From: CAMEON01 sp964427175
Lineage (GTDB): Bacteria; Bacillota; Clostridia; Oscillospirales; CAG-272
Assembly (NCBI GenBank): GCA_964427175.1
Contig: CAYRTP010000027.1
Location: 1 to 19,538, forward strand
Length of the DNA stretch: 19,538 nucleotides
Direction: 5' to 3'
Positions 7,423 to 15,287 of this stretch are shown here, piece by piece. The first letter of the stretch is position 1; every line of letters begins with the position of its first letter. A program made the translations under genes and the position numbers. The notes under the pieces were generated by a model. The model did no database searches and had not been told where the DNA came from. It saw nothing but the letters and a program-made list of their open reading frames with translations.

Positions 7423-7982
7423 AGGTCAATGCCCTCCTTTTCCAGTTGCTTCCGCAGTGCTTCCCTCATACGGTACAGGCGGGCGGTCACGGCGGATTCG
7501 GTCAGACCTGTTTCTTGGGCAAGCTGCGCGATGGGGATGGCGTAGAAATATCGGCGCATGAACAGACGGCGGGCGGCGGGGGATTGTGCCAGCAGAAAGC
7601 GTTCCAGGGTCAAACGGATGTGAGCACTTTCCTGCTCGCGGGCGGGGTCGGAGGCGGATGGGAGGCATTCGCAGAGCTCTTGGGTGAGTTCTACCGTGAT
7701 GCCGCTTCGTTTTTGGGCGTTCCGTTTTTCGCAGAAGGAGAGGGCGTTATTGCGGATGATCTTAGCCAGGTAGGCGAACAGGTGGGTGGGGCGGGTCGGC
7801 GGGATGGCTTGCCAGGCCTCCAGGTAAGTATCGTTGACGCACTCCTCGGCATCCTGGTGGTTTTCGGTGATGGATTGGGCGATGTGAAACAGGCGGCCGC
7901 CGTATTTGCTCGCGGTCTCCCGCAGGGCGGCTTCGTCGCGGTTGAAAAAGAGCTCGACTATGCGGGTATCTTCCATGGGCAT
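7419..7982 (-). CDS. ECF-type RNA polymerase sigma factor (locus 2)
   Basis: 187 residues from the ATG at 7982 (MPMEDTRIVELFF). The ATG at 7976 is an alternative and has the better spacing (9 nt) from AAAGGAG. A longer in-frame extension to 8141 is rejected: it has no ribosome site and crosses the upstream terminator. Region 2 includes DEAALRETASKYGGRLFHIAQ, DAEECVNDTYLEAWQAIPP and RNNALSFCEK; region 4 includes RRLFMRRYFYAIPIAQLAQETGLTESAVTARLYRMREAL. This closely resembles the ECF group in Firmicutes with NDTYLxAWxxIPP. It is translationally coupled to its anti-sigma gene. Its leader resembles that of locus 1 (AAACCC..CGAAAGGAG), suggesting the two loci share ancestry. Confidence 0.92.
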   Translation of the reverse strand: MPMEDTRIVELFFNRDEAALRETASKYGGRLFHIAQSITENHQDAEECVNDTYLEAWQAIPPTRPTHLFAYLAKIIRNNALSFCEKRNAQKRSGITVELTQELCECLPSASDPAREQESAHIRLTLERFLLAQSPAARRLFMRRYFYAIPIAQLAQETGLTESAVTARLYRMREALRKQLEKEGIDL

Positions 7983-8092
7983 GGTCTCCTTTCGGGGGGT
8001 TTGAAGGGGTTGCGTTGGACCTTCACCCTGATAGGCGGGAAATTTTGGGGAATCTTGCGGGGGCGGCGTAAATAATTCCAAAATTTTGCGAT

Positions 8093-8126
8093 AAAAACAA
8101 GTCCCCGCGCGGAATACGCAAGGACT
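8093..8126 (-). terminator. Intrinsic terminator after the rlmA-glycosyltransferase operon
   Basis: A 10-bp stem (8100-8109 with 8117-8126, two G-T pairs, AGTCC/GGACT at its base) with a 7-nt loop is followed in the minus direction by TG and five T residues. It lies 12 bp past the glycosyltransferase stop. Confidence 0.85.
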
Positions 8127-8137
8127 CGGTGGGTGAT

Positions 8138-8887
8138 TCACTTGATCTCAATCTCGATCTTCTTGATCCGCTTCTTCATCTTGCGCAGGTCGCCCAGCAT
8201 TTTGAAGGTGTCCTTGACGATGTTGACCTTGGACTCGCGGTGGTTGATGATCTTGACGGGGGTTTCCACGATGGTCTTGCCCAGCTTGGTGGCCCAGAGG
8301 ATGGCTTCGAAGTCGAAGGCGAAGCCGTTGACCTCGCAACGTGGGAAGATCTCCCAGACCGTTTCGCGGGTGAAGGCCTTACAGCCGCACTGGGAATCCG
8401 AGAGCTTGAAGCCGCCCACGAAGCAGAGGATCTTGATATAGATCTTGGAGGCCAGCTTACGGATGAAGGTATAGCCCTCGTAGCCGTCCTTATGGAGGTT
8501 ACGGGAGCCGATGACCATATCGGCTTTGGGATTTTCAGCGAAGGTATCGTAGACCTGCTTGATAACGTGGGTGCCGTAGGCCAGGTCGGCATCGGTGAAC
8601 ATGACGATGTCCCCTTCGGCGGCCAGGAGAGCAGTGCGGACGGCACAGCCCTTGCCCTTATTATCGGGATAGCCCACCACGCGGACGTTGGGGAGGTTCA
8701 GCTCCTCCACGATCTGATCACAGCCGTCCTTGGAACCGTCGTTGGAGAAGATGATCTCGTAGTCGGTAAAAGTAGCGGACATATACTCGTGCAGGGTCTT
8801 GGCGGTATCGGCGATGATACTGCTTTCGTTGTACATGGGGATGCAGAGGGAGATCTTTTTGTTGAATACGGTTTCGGTTTGGCTCAT
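8138..8887 (-). CDS. GT2-family glycosyltransferase, polyprenyl-phosphate glycosyltransferase type (DPM1/ALG5-like)
   Basis: 249 residues from the ATG at 8887 (MSQTETVFNK), chosen for AAAGGAA 5-6 nt upstream; a longer frame to 8989 overlaps the rlmA gene. The GT-A fold is clear: SLCIPMYNESSII (13-25), IIFSNDGSKDG (45-55), and the metal-binding DXD as DAD at 99-101 (FTDADLAYG). GSRNLHKDGYEG and SDSQCGCKAFTRE are typical of the dolichyl/undecaprenyl-phosphate sugar transferase subgroup. The C-terminus is a basic amphipathic stretch (RKMKKRIKKIEIEIK) with no membrane segments, so it probably works at the inner face of the membrane. It follows rlmA by 28 bp and ends at a terminator. Sugar and acceptor cannot be assigned. 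Confidence 0.85.
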   Translation of the reverse strand: MSQTETVFNKKISLCIPMYNESSIIADTAKTLHEYMSATFTDYEIIFSNDGSKDGCDQIVEELNLPNVRVVGYPDNKGKGCAVRTALLAAEGDIVMFTDADLAYGTHVIKQVYDTFAENPKADMVIGSRNLHKDGYEGYTFIRKLASKIYIKILCFVGGFKLSDSQCGCKAFTRETVWEIFPRCEVNGFAFDFEAILWATKLGKTIVETPVKIINHRESKVNIVKDTFKMLGDLRKMKKRIKKIEIEIK

Positions 8888-8915
8888 GGCGGTTCCTTTC
8901 GTATTTGCGTATTTT

Positions 8916-9818
8916 TTATTGCTTTTGGTAAATATGGAAGTCGAAGGAGACCTCGGTCTCCAGGCGGTCGGCGGATTGAATGCGGTCATGGCCGTTCTGG
9001 CTCGTGCGCCAGTAGTAGGGGGTCATGGAGAACAGCGCGGCGATGTGAGCACTTCCCTCCACGGTGATGCGGAAGGTAATGTTTCGGGTTGCCACATGGG
9101 ACAGGCCATCCCCTTCGCTTGGGAGGTCGCGGCGGGGATCGTTGAGGTAGGGGTCATCGTAGACCAGCTGTTTAAGGCCGAACAGGTGACGCTCGCCCGC
9201 GCCTGCCACGATGAGGTGGCCGTCCTTCTTCAGCACCCGCGCGTATTCGGCGGGGGCGCAGGGGGCGAAGATATTGGTAACGGTATCGAAGGTTTGGTCT
9301 CCTACGGGGAGCTCAAACACGCTGCCCACGGCGTAGAGCGTGGTTGGAGGGGTTCCTGTGACCAGGCGGTGGGCTCTGGCGGCCTTGGCGGCGGCATCCA
9401 CCGCGAATTTGGAGAGGTCCACGCCCAAAGTTGGGTAGCCCGCCCCGGCGATCTGATTGGAGTAGTACCCTTCCCCACAGCCTGCGTCCAGGACCAGGCC
9501 GCCCATGGGGGTAAACTCCTTAACCAGGTCGGTCAGAGCGTTGGCGGCGGGGGCGTAGTAGCCGTGGGTCAGAAAGGAGGTGCGGGCGCGGACCGCCTCC
9601 TTGGAGTCACCGCCTCCGCTGTGGCGGGGGGAGAGGGGGACGTACCCGCCTGCTCCGCCGTCGAACAGGTGGCGGCGGCCGTTGGGGTTGCGGTTGCTGA
9701 TCTGCGCGGTACAGGCCAGGCTGCGGCCGTCCTCCGAAATACCGAGGGGAGCACCGCAGACGGGGCAGTTCAGGGCTTGGATCAGGGCTGGATGAAGTTC
9801 AAGATGCAGGTCGGGCAT
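8916..9818 (-). CDS. rlmA: 23S rRNA (guanine-N1)-methyltransferase RlmA-type
   Basis: 300 residues. The family methylates N1 of G745 or G748 in helix 35 of 23S rRNA using S-adenosylmethionine. The N-terminal zinc module reads CPVC (C18, C21), C36 and H50 in RRHLFDGGAGGYVPL, matching the family's CPxC...C...HxFDxAxxGYVxLL. The spacing between C36 and H50 is longer than the CxxxH usual in the family. The family linker GDSKEAVRARTSFLTHGYYAP follows, then a Rossmann methyltransferase with motif I VLDAGCGEGYYS, LGVDLSKFAVDAAAK and the late motif NIFAPCAPAEYARVLKKDG. The ATG at 9818 has GGAG 8 nt upstream, and a promoter lies at 9851-9879. A general class I methyltransferase is the fallback call. 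Confidence 0.8.
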   Translation of the reverse strand: MPDLHLELHPALIQALNCPVCGAPLGISEDGRSLACTAQISNRNPNGRRHLFDGGAGGYVPLSPRHSGGGDSKEAVRARTSFLTHGYYAPAANALTDLVKEFTPMGGLVLDAGCGEGYYSNQIAGAGYPTLGVDLSKFAVDAAAKAARAHRLVTGTPPTTLYAVGSVFELPVGDQTFDTVTNIFAPCAPAEYARVLKKDGHLIVAGAGERHLFGLKQLVYDDPYLNDPRRDLPSEGDGLSHVATRNITFRITVEGSAHIAALFSMTPYYWRTSQNGHDRIQSADRLETEVSFDFHIYQKQ

Positions 9819-9850
9819 ATCGGGCTCCGTTTCGTGTTTTATTCGTGAAC

Positions 9851-9879
9851 ATTATACACCATTTCGGCGGGAATTGCAA
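9851..9879 (-). promoter_or_regulatory. Sigma-A promoter of the rlmA operon
   Basis: Minus strand: TTGCAA (-35, 9879-9874), 17-bp spacer, TATAAT (-10, 9856-9851). It lies between the kinase stop codon and rlmA, making rlmA independent of the two-component genes. No terminator is visible after the kinase gene, so some read-through is possible. Confidence 0.72.
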
Positions 9880-9883
9880 GGGG

Positions 9884-11503
9884 TCAGGAAGGTTTTTCGT
9901 CATATTCTGTGGATCCCGTTGGCTCTACGGGCATTTCGAACCAGAAGGTGGAGCCTGCGCCTACCTTACTTTCCACACCGTAGGTGGTATGATGGGCTTC
10001 CAGCACCTGCTTGACGATGGACAGGCCAAGGCCCGTGCCCACCATGGCGCGGCGGTGGACCTTGTCGATCTTGTAGTAGCGGTCCCAGATCAGGGGGATC
10101 TGCTCGGGGGGGATGCCCGCGCCGCTGTCGATGACCGACACGCGGACTCTCGATCCGTCCTGGGACAGGGTCTGGACCACGCGGACCAGCTTATCTTCGC
10201 CCGTGTAGTTGATGGCGTTGTTGATCAGATTGTAGATGACCTGGAGGATCATGGTACGGTCAGCGCGGATGTTGACCGCGGTATCGGCCTTGTACTCGAT
10301 GCGGTAGCCGTCCTTTTGGGTCAGCTTTTCGTAGCGGAGCATGGTGGCCTCGATGAGCTCGGTGAGGTTCAGGGACTCCCACGCGGGAAGTCGTGTGCCC
10401 GCCTGGAGCTTGGAGAGGTCCAGGAGATCGTTGACCAGCTGGGCCAGGCGTTCGGTCTCGTCGATGATGACCTGGACGTTTTCGGGGGTATTCTCACCCG
10501 GGAGGTCCCGCATGACCTCGCTGTAGCCGATGATCATGGTGAGGGGGGTACGGAGATCGTGGGAGATATTGGCGATAAGCTCCTTTTGGAGGGTATCGTT
10601 CTGTGAGAGCTGTTCCGCGGCGTGGGTCAAGGATTCCGAGAGCTCGGTGACCTCACGGTAGCCCTCCACGCGGAAGTCGGCATCGTAACAGCCTTTGGCC
10701 AGCTGTTTAGCTGCGCGGTTCATTTTCTTGATGGGCTCCGAGATGTTACGGGAGATCAGGATCGCCAAAAACAGGGCTCCCCACAGGAGGATGAAGGCGA
10801 TCATCCAAAACTGGGTCTTGAGGGTCTCCACGGTGGCGTTCAGGGGCTCCAGCTCGGAGTTGAGCATCAGGATATAGGTCTCACCCGAGGTATCGGTGAT
10901 GACACGGACGTGGATCATATTGACGTTCTGCTCCAGGGGGGAGTTCCACAGGCGGTCGCGGAAGCTTTGGTTTTTGCCCTGGGGGTCTGCGGATTGGTCC
11001 CCACCCATCAAGGCTTCGGGATCGGTGATGATCAGAGCGTCGGGAGATAGCTTTTTGGTGTAGATCCCGCCGCGGTTGACCGCCTCGTTATAGAGGTAGG
11101 TCAGGTAGCGGTTGGAGATGCGGTGGATGAGGCAATCGCCCGACACCTCGGCGCTGACCAGCTGACGGGCGGTGGTTCCCTCCACCCGAAATACGCGGAT
11201 GCAGAGCAGGTAGTCGGTGGCGCAATCCTCCACTACCTCCTCCAGGCGGCCGGGATTATTCAACACGGCCTCGGCTACCTGGCGGTCGGTCATCTCTAAT
11301 TCGTCATACTTACTTTGGCTGTAGAAATAGTTCAGGAGTCCGATCTGCATGATCCACACCACCAGAAGAATAAAGAAGGTGAAGATAGCCAGGTAGGCAA
11401 ACAGCTTCCAGGAGATGCTGATGCGCCCCCCGACACCCTTGGGGCGGCGGGGGGAGCGATCGGTATGCTCTTGTTGGGGTTGGTAGGCGCGCTTCATGGA
11501 CAT
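9884..11503 (-). CDS. Sensor histidine kinase with extracellular sensor domain
   Basis: 539 residues. Layout: basic cytoplasmic tail 1-30; membrane segment about 33-56; external sensor domain about 57-229 with no recognised motif; second membrane segment about 230-250; HAMP domain to about 300 (SRNISEPIKKMNRAAKQLAKG); HisKA with H-box NISHDLRTPLT, phospho-acceptor H315; and HATPase_c with N box QVIYNLINNAINYT, G1 DSGAGIPPE, F box IWDRYYKID and G2 GTGLGLSIVK. All catalytic boxes look intact. Its ATG at 11503 shares one base with the stop of the response regulator gene (TGATG), so the pair is translationally coupled. The htrA gene lies just upstream in the same orientation. By analogy with CssS or CiaH, envelope or secretion stress is a reasonable guess for the input. 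Confidence 0.93.
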   Translation of the reverse strand: MSMKRAYQPQQEHTDRSPRRPKGVGGRISISWKLFAYLAIFTFFILLVVWIMQIGLLNYFYSQSKYDELEMTDRQVAEAVLNNPGRLEEVVEDCATDYLLCIRVFRVEGTTARQLVSAEVSGDCLIHRISNRYLTYLYNEAVNRGGIYTKKLSPDALIITDPEALMGGDQSADPQGKNQSFRDRLWNSPLEQNVNMIHVRVITDTSGETYILMLNSELEPLNATVETLKTQFWMIAFILLWGALFLAILISRNISEPIKKMNRAAKQLAKGCYDADFRVEGYREVTELSESLTHAAEQLSQNDTLQKELIANISHDLRTPLTMIIGYSEVMRDLPGENTPENVQVIIDETERLAQLVNDLLDLSKLQAGTRLPAWESLNLTELIEATMLRYEKLTQKDGYRIEYKADTAVNIRADRTMILQVIYNLINNAINYTGEDKLVRVVQTLSQDGSRVRVSVIDSGAGIPPEQIPLIWDRYYKIDKVHRRAMVGTGLGLSIVKQVLEAHHTTYGVESKVGAGSTFWFEMPVEPTGSTEYDEKPS

Positions 11504-12198
11504 CAGTTCCCTTCAAAGCGATAGCCTACGCCGCGGAGGGTGACGATATACTTGGCGTAGGGACCCAGGCTCTTGCGCAAAAGCTTGATATGGGTATCCA
11601 GGGTACGGGCATCTCCGAAGAAATCGTAGCCCCAGACCTCGCTGATGAGCTTTTCGCGGGAGAGGGCGATGTTGCGGTTGGAGAGCATATAGAAGAACAG
11701 GTCGTACTCCTTGGGGGACATATCCACCCGTTCGCTGTTCACGTAGACGATGCGGGCGGTCACGTCGGCGCGGAGGCCGCCGTTATCCATTTCGATGATC
11801 TGATTAGGGGCAATATTGCCCGTGGGGGCGGCGGGGCGGTTGACCCGCTTCATCACCGCGTCCACACGGAGCATGAGCTCCTTGGGGGAGAAGGGCTTGA
11901 CCACGTAATCGTCGATCCCCAACTCGAAGCCGTTGATCTTATCGTACTCCTCTCCGCGGGCGGAGAGCATGATGATGGGGGTCTGGGTGATCTTGCGGAT
12001 CTCGCGGCAGGCCGAAAAGCCGTCCAACTCGGGCATCATGATGTCCATGATGATGAGGTCGAAGGTCTCCTTACGGCACAAGACCACCGCTTCCATGCCG
12101 TCCCCGGCTTCGGTGACGGTATGGCCTTCGAATTCGGCGTATTTACGGATGATGGCGCGGATGCGGCTTTCATCATCGACGACGAGGATATGATACAT
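11503..12198 (-). CDS. OmpR/PhoB-family DNA-binding response regulator
   Basis: 231 residues. The receiver domain (1-115) has the acidic pair D8/D9, phospho-acceptor D52 (LIIMDIMMPELDG), S79 and K101 (VVKPFSPKEL). The C-terminal winged helix (about 130-228) includes VDMSPKEYDLFFYMLSNRNIALSREKL, VWGYDFFGDARTLDTHIKLLRKSLG and VTLRGVGYRFE. Every residue needed for phosphorylation is present. It sits 54 bp downstream of htrA and overlaps the kinase gene, so htrA, regulator and kinase probably share a transcript. The target promoters are not identified; autoregulation of htrA is an inference. Confidence 0.94.
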   Translation of the reverse strand: MYHILVVDDESRIRAIIRKYAEFEGHTVTEAGDGMEAVVLCRKETFDLIIMDIMMPELDGFSACREIRKITQTPIIMLSARGEEYDKINGFELGIDDYVVKPFSPKELMLRVDAVMKRVNRPAAPTGNIAPNQIIEMDNGGLRADVTARIVYVNSERVDMSPKEYDLFFYMLSNRNIALSREKLISEVWGYDFFGDARTLDTHIKLLRKSLGPYAKYIVTLRGVGYRFEGN

Positions 12199-12252
12199 GG
12201 TAGAAACCTGCCTTTCTTACAAAATGTCGGGGTACGGGGATGGATCCTCGGA

Positions 12253-13815
12253 TCAGGGATCGCGAGCCTCCATGGCGGGGAGATCGGGGACAGATTCCAC
12301 GATGGTGACCACCACGGTGAGCTGTTCGCGGCCGCGGTAGATGGTCAGTTCCATGGTCTCTCCGATGCTCTTGGTCTGGATCAATCTTTCCAGGTCGCTG
12401 ACGCAGGTGATCTCCACGCCGTCGGCGGCCAGGATCAGATCGCCGTACTGCAGGGCATCGTGGCTATCGTCATAGACGTAAACCCCCAGGTTGAAGGAGT
12501 CGAAATAGCGCATGGCGGTGGAAATGGAGGTCACGTCCACCACGGTGAAATCAATATCGGGACGGCCGCGGACGTAGCCGTGGTCGATGAGCTCCAGGAT
12601 GACCTCGTAGGCGGTATCGATGGGGATGGCGAAGCCCAAACCCTCGATTTCCTCCGAGGAGATCTTGGCGTTGACCACGCCGATCAATTCGCCTGCCATA
12701 TTGAACAGGCCGCCGCCCGAGTTGCCGGGGTTGATGGGGGCGGATACCTGGAGCAGGGTCATATTCACCCCGCTGACGTTGATCTCACGGGCGGTGGCCG
12801 AGATCATACCCTCGGTGACGGTGCCGCCCAGGGAGCCCAGGGGGTTGCCGATGGCCAGGATATCCTCGCCCACCACCAGGTCAAAGCTGGCACCCAGGGT
12901 GGCCACGGTCAGGGGATAGTTCCCCGCGTCGATCCACAGGACGGCGATATCGGTCTGCTCGTCGGTGCCGATGAGGGTGGCGGGAAATTCCTTACCGTCG
13001 CTCATGCGGACGGTGATGGTATTGGCTCCGTCGATGACGTGGTGGTTGGTGACCACGAAGCCTTCCTCCGAGATGATGACACCGCTTCCCGCGCCGCTGG
13101 TGATATACTGGCCGATGAAGCCCGACTGGACGATGGTCTCTGTGGTGATCTCCACCACAGACGCGGCTACGCGGTTGACTACGGTGGCCACCGAGACGGT
13201 ATCGCGGCCTGCCGAGGTCAGCACCTCGCCCTGCTCGTCGGTCTCGATCTCGGCCTTGCCGTCACCGTCCGTGTCGGTCCGCTCGGGGGGGAGCTTTTCG
13301 ATGGAGGCAACGGGCGGGACGGTGACAGAGCCCATTTGATCGGCACTTCCCGAGGGATTGGAACCCGTGCCGCTCTGGTCTCCGTCGGAGGGAGCGGGGA
13401 GGGTCAGGCCCTCGTTTTCTGCCTCGTCGGTTTGATCGCCGCTGATGAACAAGCCGTCGGAGGTTCCAGCCTCGGGGCTTCGGTCTCCCGTTTCCACGGG
13501 AGGAGCGGCACCGCCCTGGGCCCCGTTGTTCCAGGATTTCGCCGCCATGTAGGTCCCGAAAAAGCAACAGGCACCGATAACTACGGTGGCCAGCACCGCC
13601 GACAGGGCGATCACCGTCCCGCGGTAGTTGCGGTTTCGGTCCTCGGAGGCGGAGGAAGAATTGTAAATAAAGCCGTGACTGCCGTCGGGATTGGTATAGC
13701 CCCGGCCGTTATCGGCGGATCCTGCTTGATAGGTATATCCGCTGTCAGACGTGTTATACGTATCTGCGCGGTCGCTGTTCGAAGCGTTTCCTTTCATCGG
13801 GTCGTACTGGTTCAT
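12253..13815 (-). CDS. htrA: HtrA/DegP-like membrane-anchored serine protease with PDZ domain
   Basis: 520 residues from the ATG at 13815 (MNQYDPMKGN), chosen for the AAGGGGGT site upstream rather than the ATG at 13854. Residues 1-65 are a Ser/Asn/Tyr/Gly-rich cytoplasmic tail, 66-90 one membrane anchor, 92-200 a Pro/Gly/Asp-rich linker. The trypsin-like domain has the full triad: H259 in VVTNHHVIDGA, D289 in TDIAVLWID, S366 in NPGNSGGGLFN; spacing matches DegP closely. LGFAIPIDTAYEVI follows, and a single PDZ domain is at about 415-510 (LGVYVYDDSHDALQYGDLILAADG). Family role: quality control of misfolded exported proteins at the membrane surface. It precedes the response regulator and kinase genes. 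In B. subtilis CssRS and in streptococci CiaRH control htrA, which fits this arrangement. Confidence 0.92.
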   Translation of the reverse strand: MNQYDPMKGNASNSDRADTYNTSDSGYTYQAGSADNGRGYTNPDGSHGFIYNSSSASEDRNRNYRGTVIALSAVLATVVIGACCFFGTYMAAKSWNNGAQGGAAPPVETGDRSPEAGTSDGLFISGDQTDEAENEGLTLPAPSDGDQSGTGSNPSGSADQMGSVTVPPVASIEKLPPERTDTDGDGKAEIETDEQGEVLTSAGRDTVSVATVVNRVAASVVEITTETIVQSGFIGQYITSGAGSGVIISEEGFVVTNHHVIDGANTITVRMSDGKEFPATLIGTDEQTDIAVLWIDAGNYPLTVATLGASFDLVVGEDILAIGNPLGSLGGTVTEGMISATAREINVSGVNMTLLQVSAPINPGNSGGGLFNMAGELIGVVNAKISSEEIEGLGFAIPIDTAYEVILELIDHGYVRGRPDIDFTVVDVTSISTAMRYFDSFNLGVYVYDDSHDALQYGDLILAADGVEITCVSDLERLIQTKSIGETMELTIYRGREQLTVVVTIVESVPDLPAMEARDP

Positions 13816-13845
13816 GAAAGATAACCCCCTTCGTTTGGTTTGATG

Positions 13846-13862
13846 GGCGAACATACTTCGCC
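13846..13862. repeat. Small inverted repeat in the htrA leader
   Basis: GGCGAA (13846-13851), 5-nt loop, TTCGCC (13857-13862). It falls between the -10 box and the ribosome site of htrA, so it is either a short 5' hairpin of the message or an operator half-site pair near the transcription start. Confidence 0.45.
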
Positions 13863-13874
13863 TAATCTGACCGT

Positions 13875-13880
13875 ATTATA
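13875..13880 (-). promoter_or_regulatory. Probable -10 box for htrA
   Basis: TATAAT on the minus strand, 60 bp before the htrA ATG. No -35 resembling TTGACA is present 16-18 bp upstream; only an A-rich tract lies there, so this promoter may need an activator. Confidence 0.45.
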
Positions 13881-13926
13881 CCTCTCGAATGTGAAGGTTT
13901 TTTGATTTTTGGGAAATGCTGTTTTG

Positions 13927-13963
13927 AAAAAAACTGAATTATATCATATCAAGATGAATTCAG
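13927..13963 (-). terminator. Terminator overlapping the stop codon of the D,D-carboxypeptidase gene
   Basis: Arms CTGAAT (13934-13939) and ATTCAG (13958-13963), with an inner TCAT/ATGA stem, form an AT-rich bulged hairpin followed in the minus direction by seven T (A at 13927-13933). The TGA stop (13962-13960) lies inside the stem. Confidence 0.65.
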
Positions 13964-14694
13964 CCCAGGTATTCCTCCAGGGTGATTCCCTGCTCGTGGA
14001 TCCTTGCGGCGGCTTCCACACCCACGAAGCGGTAGTGCCAGGGCTCGTAGGCGTAGCCTGTAATGGCGGTCTTATCCGAAGGGTAGCGGAGGATAAAGCC
14101 GAAGCAATGGGCGTTTTCGGTCAGCCAGGCGTAGGCGGGATTTTGGGCGAAGGTCTCATCCAGGGAAACGTAGTTGACGCTGATGAGGTCGATGCAGAGT
14201 CCCGTCTGGTGCTCGCTCTCGCCCGGACGGGCGGAGTAGGTCAGCACCTCAGCCTCGCACTGCTGTTGGGACCAGGCGGGGTGAGCGGCGGCTTCGTTGC
14301 CTAGGTAGGTATTGAACAGGACTTGCTGATACTCATAGGAACGGTAGCCGCTGGTGATGGCGATATCGGTATAGCCCAGCTTACGGAGCTCGCGGACCAT
14401 GGCCTCGGCGGCCAGGGCGGCGGTGGACTCCAACTGAACCTCCTTACCGTACAGGGTCAGCTCGGTGGGGATTTTGGAGAGGGAGGCGGGGGCGTGGGAG
14501 CTTCCCAGGGGGTGCTGTTTATTGGCCAGGATCAGATGGGCCTCATCCTCGGACCAAATGGCGGTCTGGTATTTTTCCATATCGATCGAGTACCGGTAAT
14601 CCAGGGTGATTTCTTCATTCTTCTGCCCGCAGGAGGCCAGGAGGGCCGTGAGGGCCATGGCGGCGACGGTGACTTTGACGGTGTTCTTAAGCAT
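13960..14694 (-). CDS. VanY-type D-alanyl-D-alanine carboxypeptidase lipoprotein (peptidase M15B)
   Basis: 244 residues. The N-terminus is a lipoprotein signal with lipobox LLASC and lipidated C22. The M15B core is complete: ITSGYRSYEYQQ (113-124), SARPGESEHQTGLCIDL with zinc ligands H162 and D169, and EPWHYRF with catalytic E217 and zinc ligand H220. Family reaction: removal of the terminal D-Ala from peptidoglycan stem peptides outside the membrane. Nothing else of a van resistance cluster (no vanHAX-like ligases) is nearby, so housekeeping wall maturation is more likely than glycopeptide resistance. The ATG at 14694 follows GGGAGG. It is the last gene of the four-gene operon from 16868 and ends at its own terminator. 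Confidence 0.88.
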   Translation of the reverse strand: MLKNTVKVTVAAMALTALLASCGQKNEEITLDYRYSIDMEKYQTAIWSEDEAHLILANKQHPLGSSHAPASLSKIPTELTLYGKEVQLESTAALAAEAMVRELRKLGYTDIAITSGYRSYEYQQVLFNTYLGNEAAAHPAWSQQQCEAEVLTYSARPGESEHQTGLCIDLISVNYVSLDETFAQNPAYAWLTENAHCFGFILRYPSDKTAITGYAYEPWHYRFVGVEAAARIHEQGITLEEYLG

Positions 14695-14711
14695 GATTTT
14701 GTCCTCCCGGA

Positions 14712-15266
14712 TCAGGGCTTGGTCTCCACCACGATGAAGAAGGGGGAGGTGGGGGAATTGACGATCTTGACCAGGGTGGCGCAGACGCGGTGGCGGCTGA
14801 TGCCCGCGAGATAATCTAAGATCATCTGTCCCTCGGCATCGCCCTCGGCGTGGCCGGGGTAGACGGCGATGTTGAGGATGGCATCCTTATCCATGAGGCT
14901 GATGGCATCGCGGATGGCGGGGAGGGTGGTCTCCCGCAGGGTGGTGATGGACTTATCGCCGCCGGGGAGCCAGCCCAGGTTGAACATACCCGCGCGGAAA
15001 GGCACGTCCACGTACTTTTTGACGTTGGAGTGGGAGTCCAGGATGAGCTGGTAGTTATCGGGACAGCCCGACTTGACCAGGTGCTCCTGGGTGGAGGACA
15101 GGGCTTGCTCCTGGATATCGAAGGCGTAGACGAAGCCGTCGGGGCCTACGGTCTTGGAGAGAAACTCGGTATCGTGGCCGTTGCCCATGGTGAAATCCAC
15201 CGCCACGTCACCGGGGCGGAGGTGCTTGAGGATAAAGTATTTGTGTAGTTCGAGCAGGTCGATCAT
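14712..15266 (-). CDS. mnmM: tRNA (mnm5s2U34)-methyltransferase MnmM (YtqB family)
   Basis: 184 residues, the usual size of the family formerly labelled putative rRNA methylase (PF06962). SAM-binding motif I is VAVDFTMGNGHDTEFLS (21-37), followed by VYAFDIQEQAL. The family signature FNLGWLPGGDKSITT (95-109) is exact, and the C-terminus has AVYPGHAEGDAEG and NSPTSPFFIVVE. Family knowledge: MnmM completes the mnm5s2U modification at tRNA wobble uridine 34 in Gram-positive bacteria. The ATG at 15266 has AAGGAG 9 nt upstream. It is 21 bp after the transporter gene and 17 bp before the carboxypeptidase gene, with no apparent functional link to either. Confidence 0.88.
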   Translation of the reverse strand: MIDLLELHKYFILKHLRPGDVAVDFTMGNGHDTEFLSKTVGPDGFVYAFDIQEQALSSTQEHLVKSGCPDNYQLILDSHSNVKKYVDVPFRAGMFNLGWLPGGDKSITTLRETTLPAIRDAISLMDKDAILNIAVYPGHAEGDAEGQMILDYLAGISRHRVCATLVKIVNSPTSPFFIVVETKP

Positions 15267-15287
15267 GGGGGAAAACTCCTTACATAT

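Noticed and set aside
7983..8141. N-terminal extension of ECF sigma factor 2 (MNHPPSPCVF...)
   Set aside because: It would start inside the terminator region of the upstream operon, has no ribosome site, and the normal ECF length is reached from 7982 or 7976.
13960..14694. Glycopeptide (vancomycin) resistance locus
   Set aside because: Only a VanY-like carboxypeptidase is present; there is no D-Ala-D-Lac ligase, VanH dehydrogenase or VanX, and the adjacent kinase and regulator belong to a separate operon with htrA.
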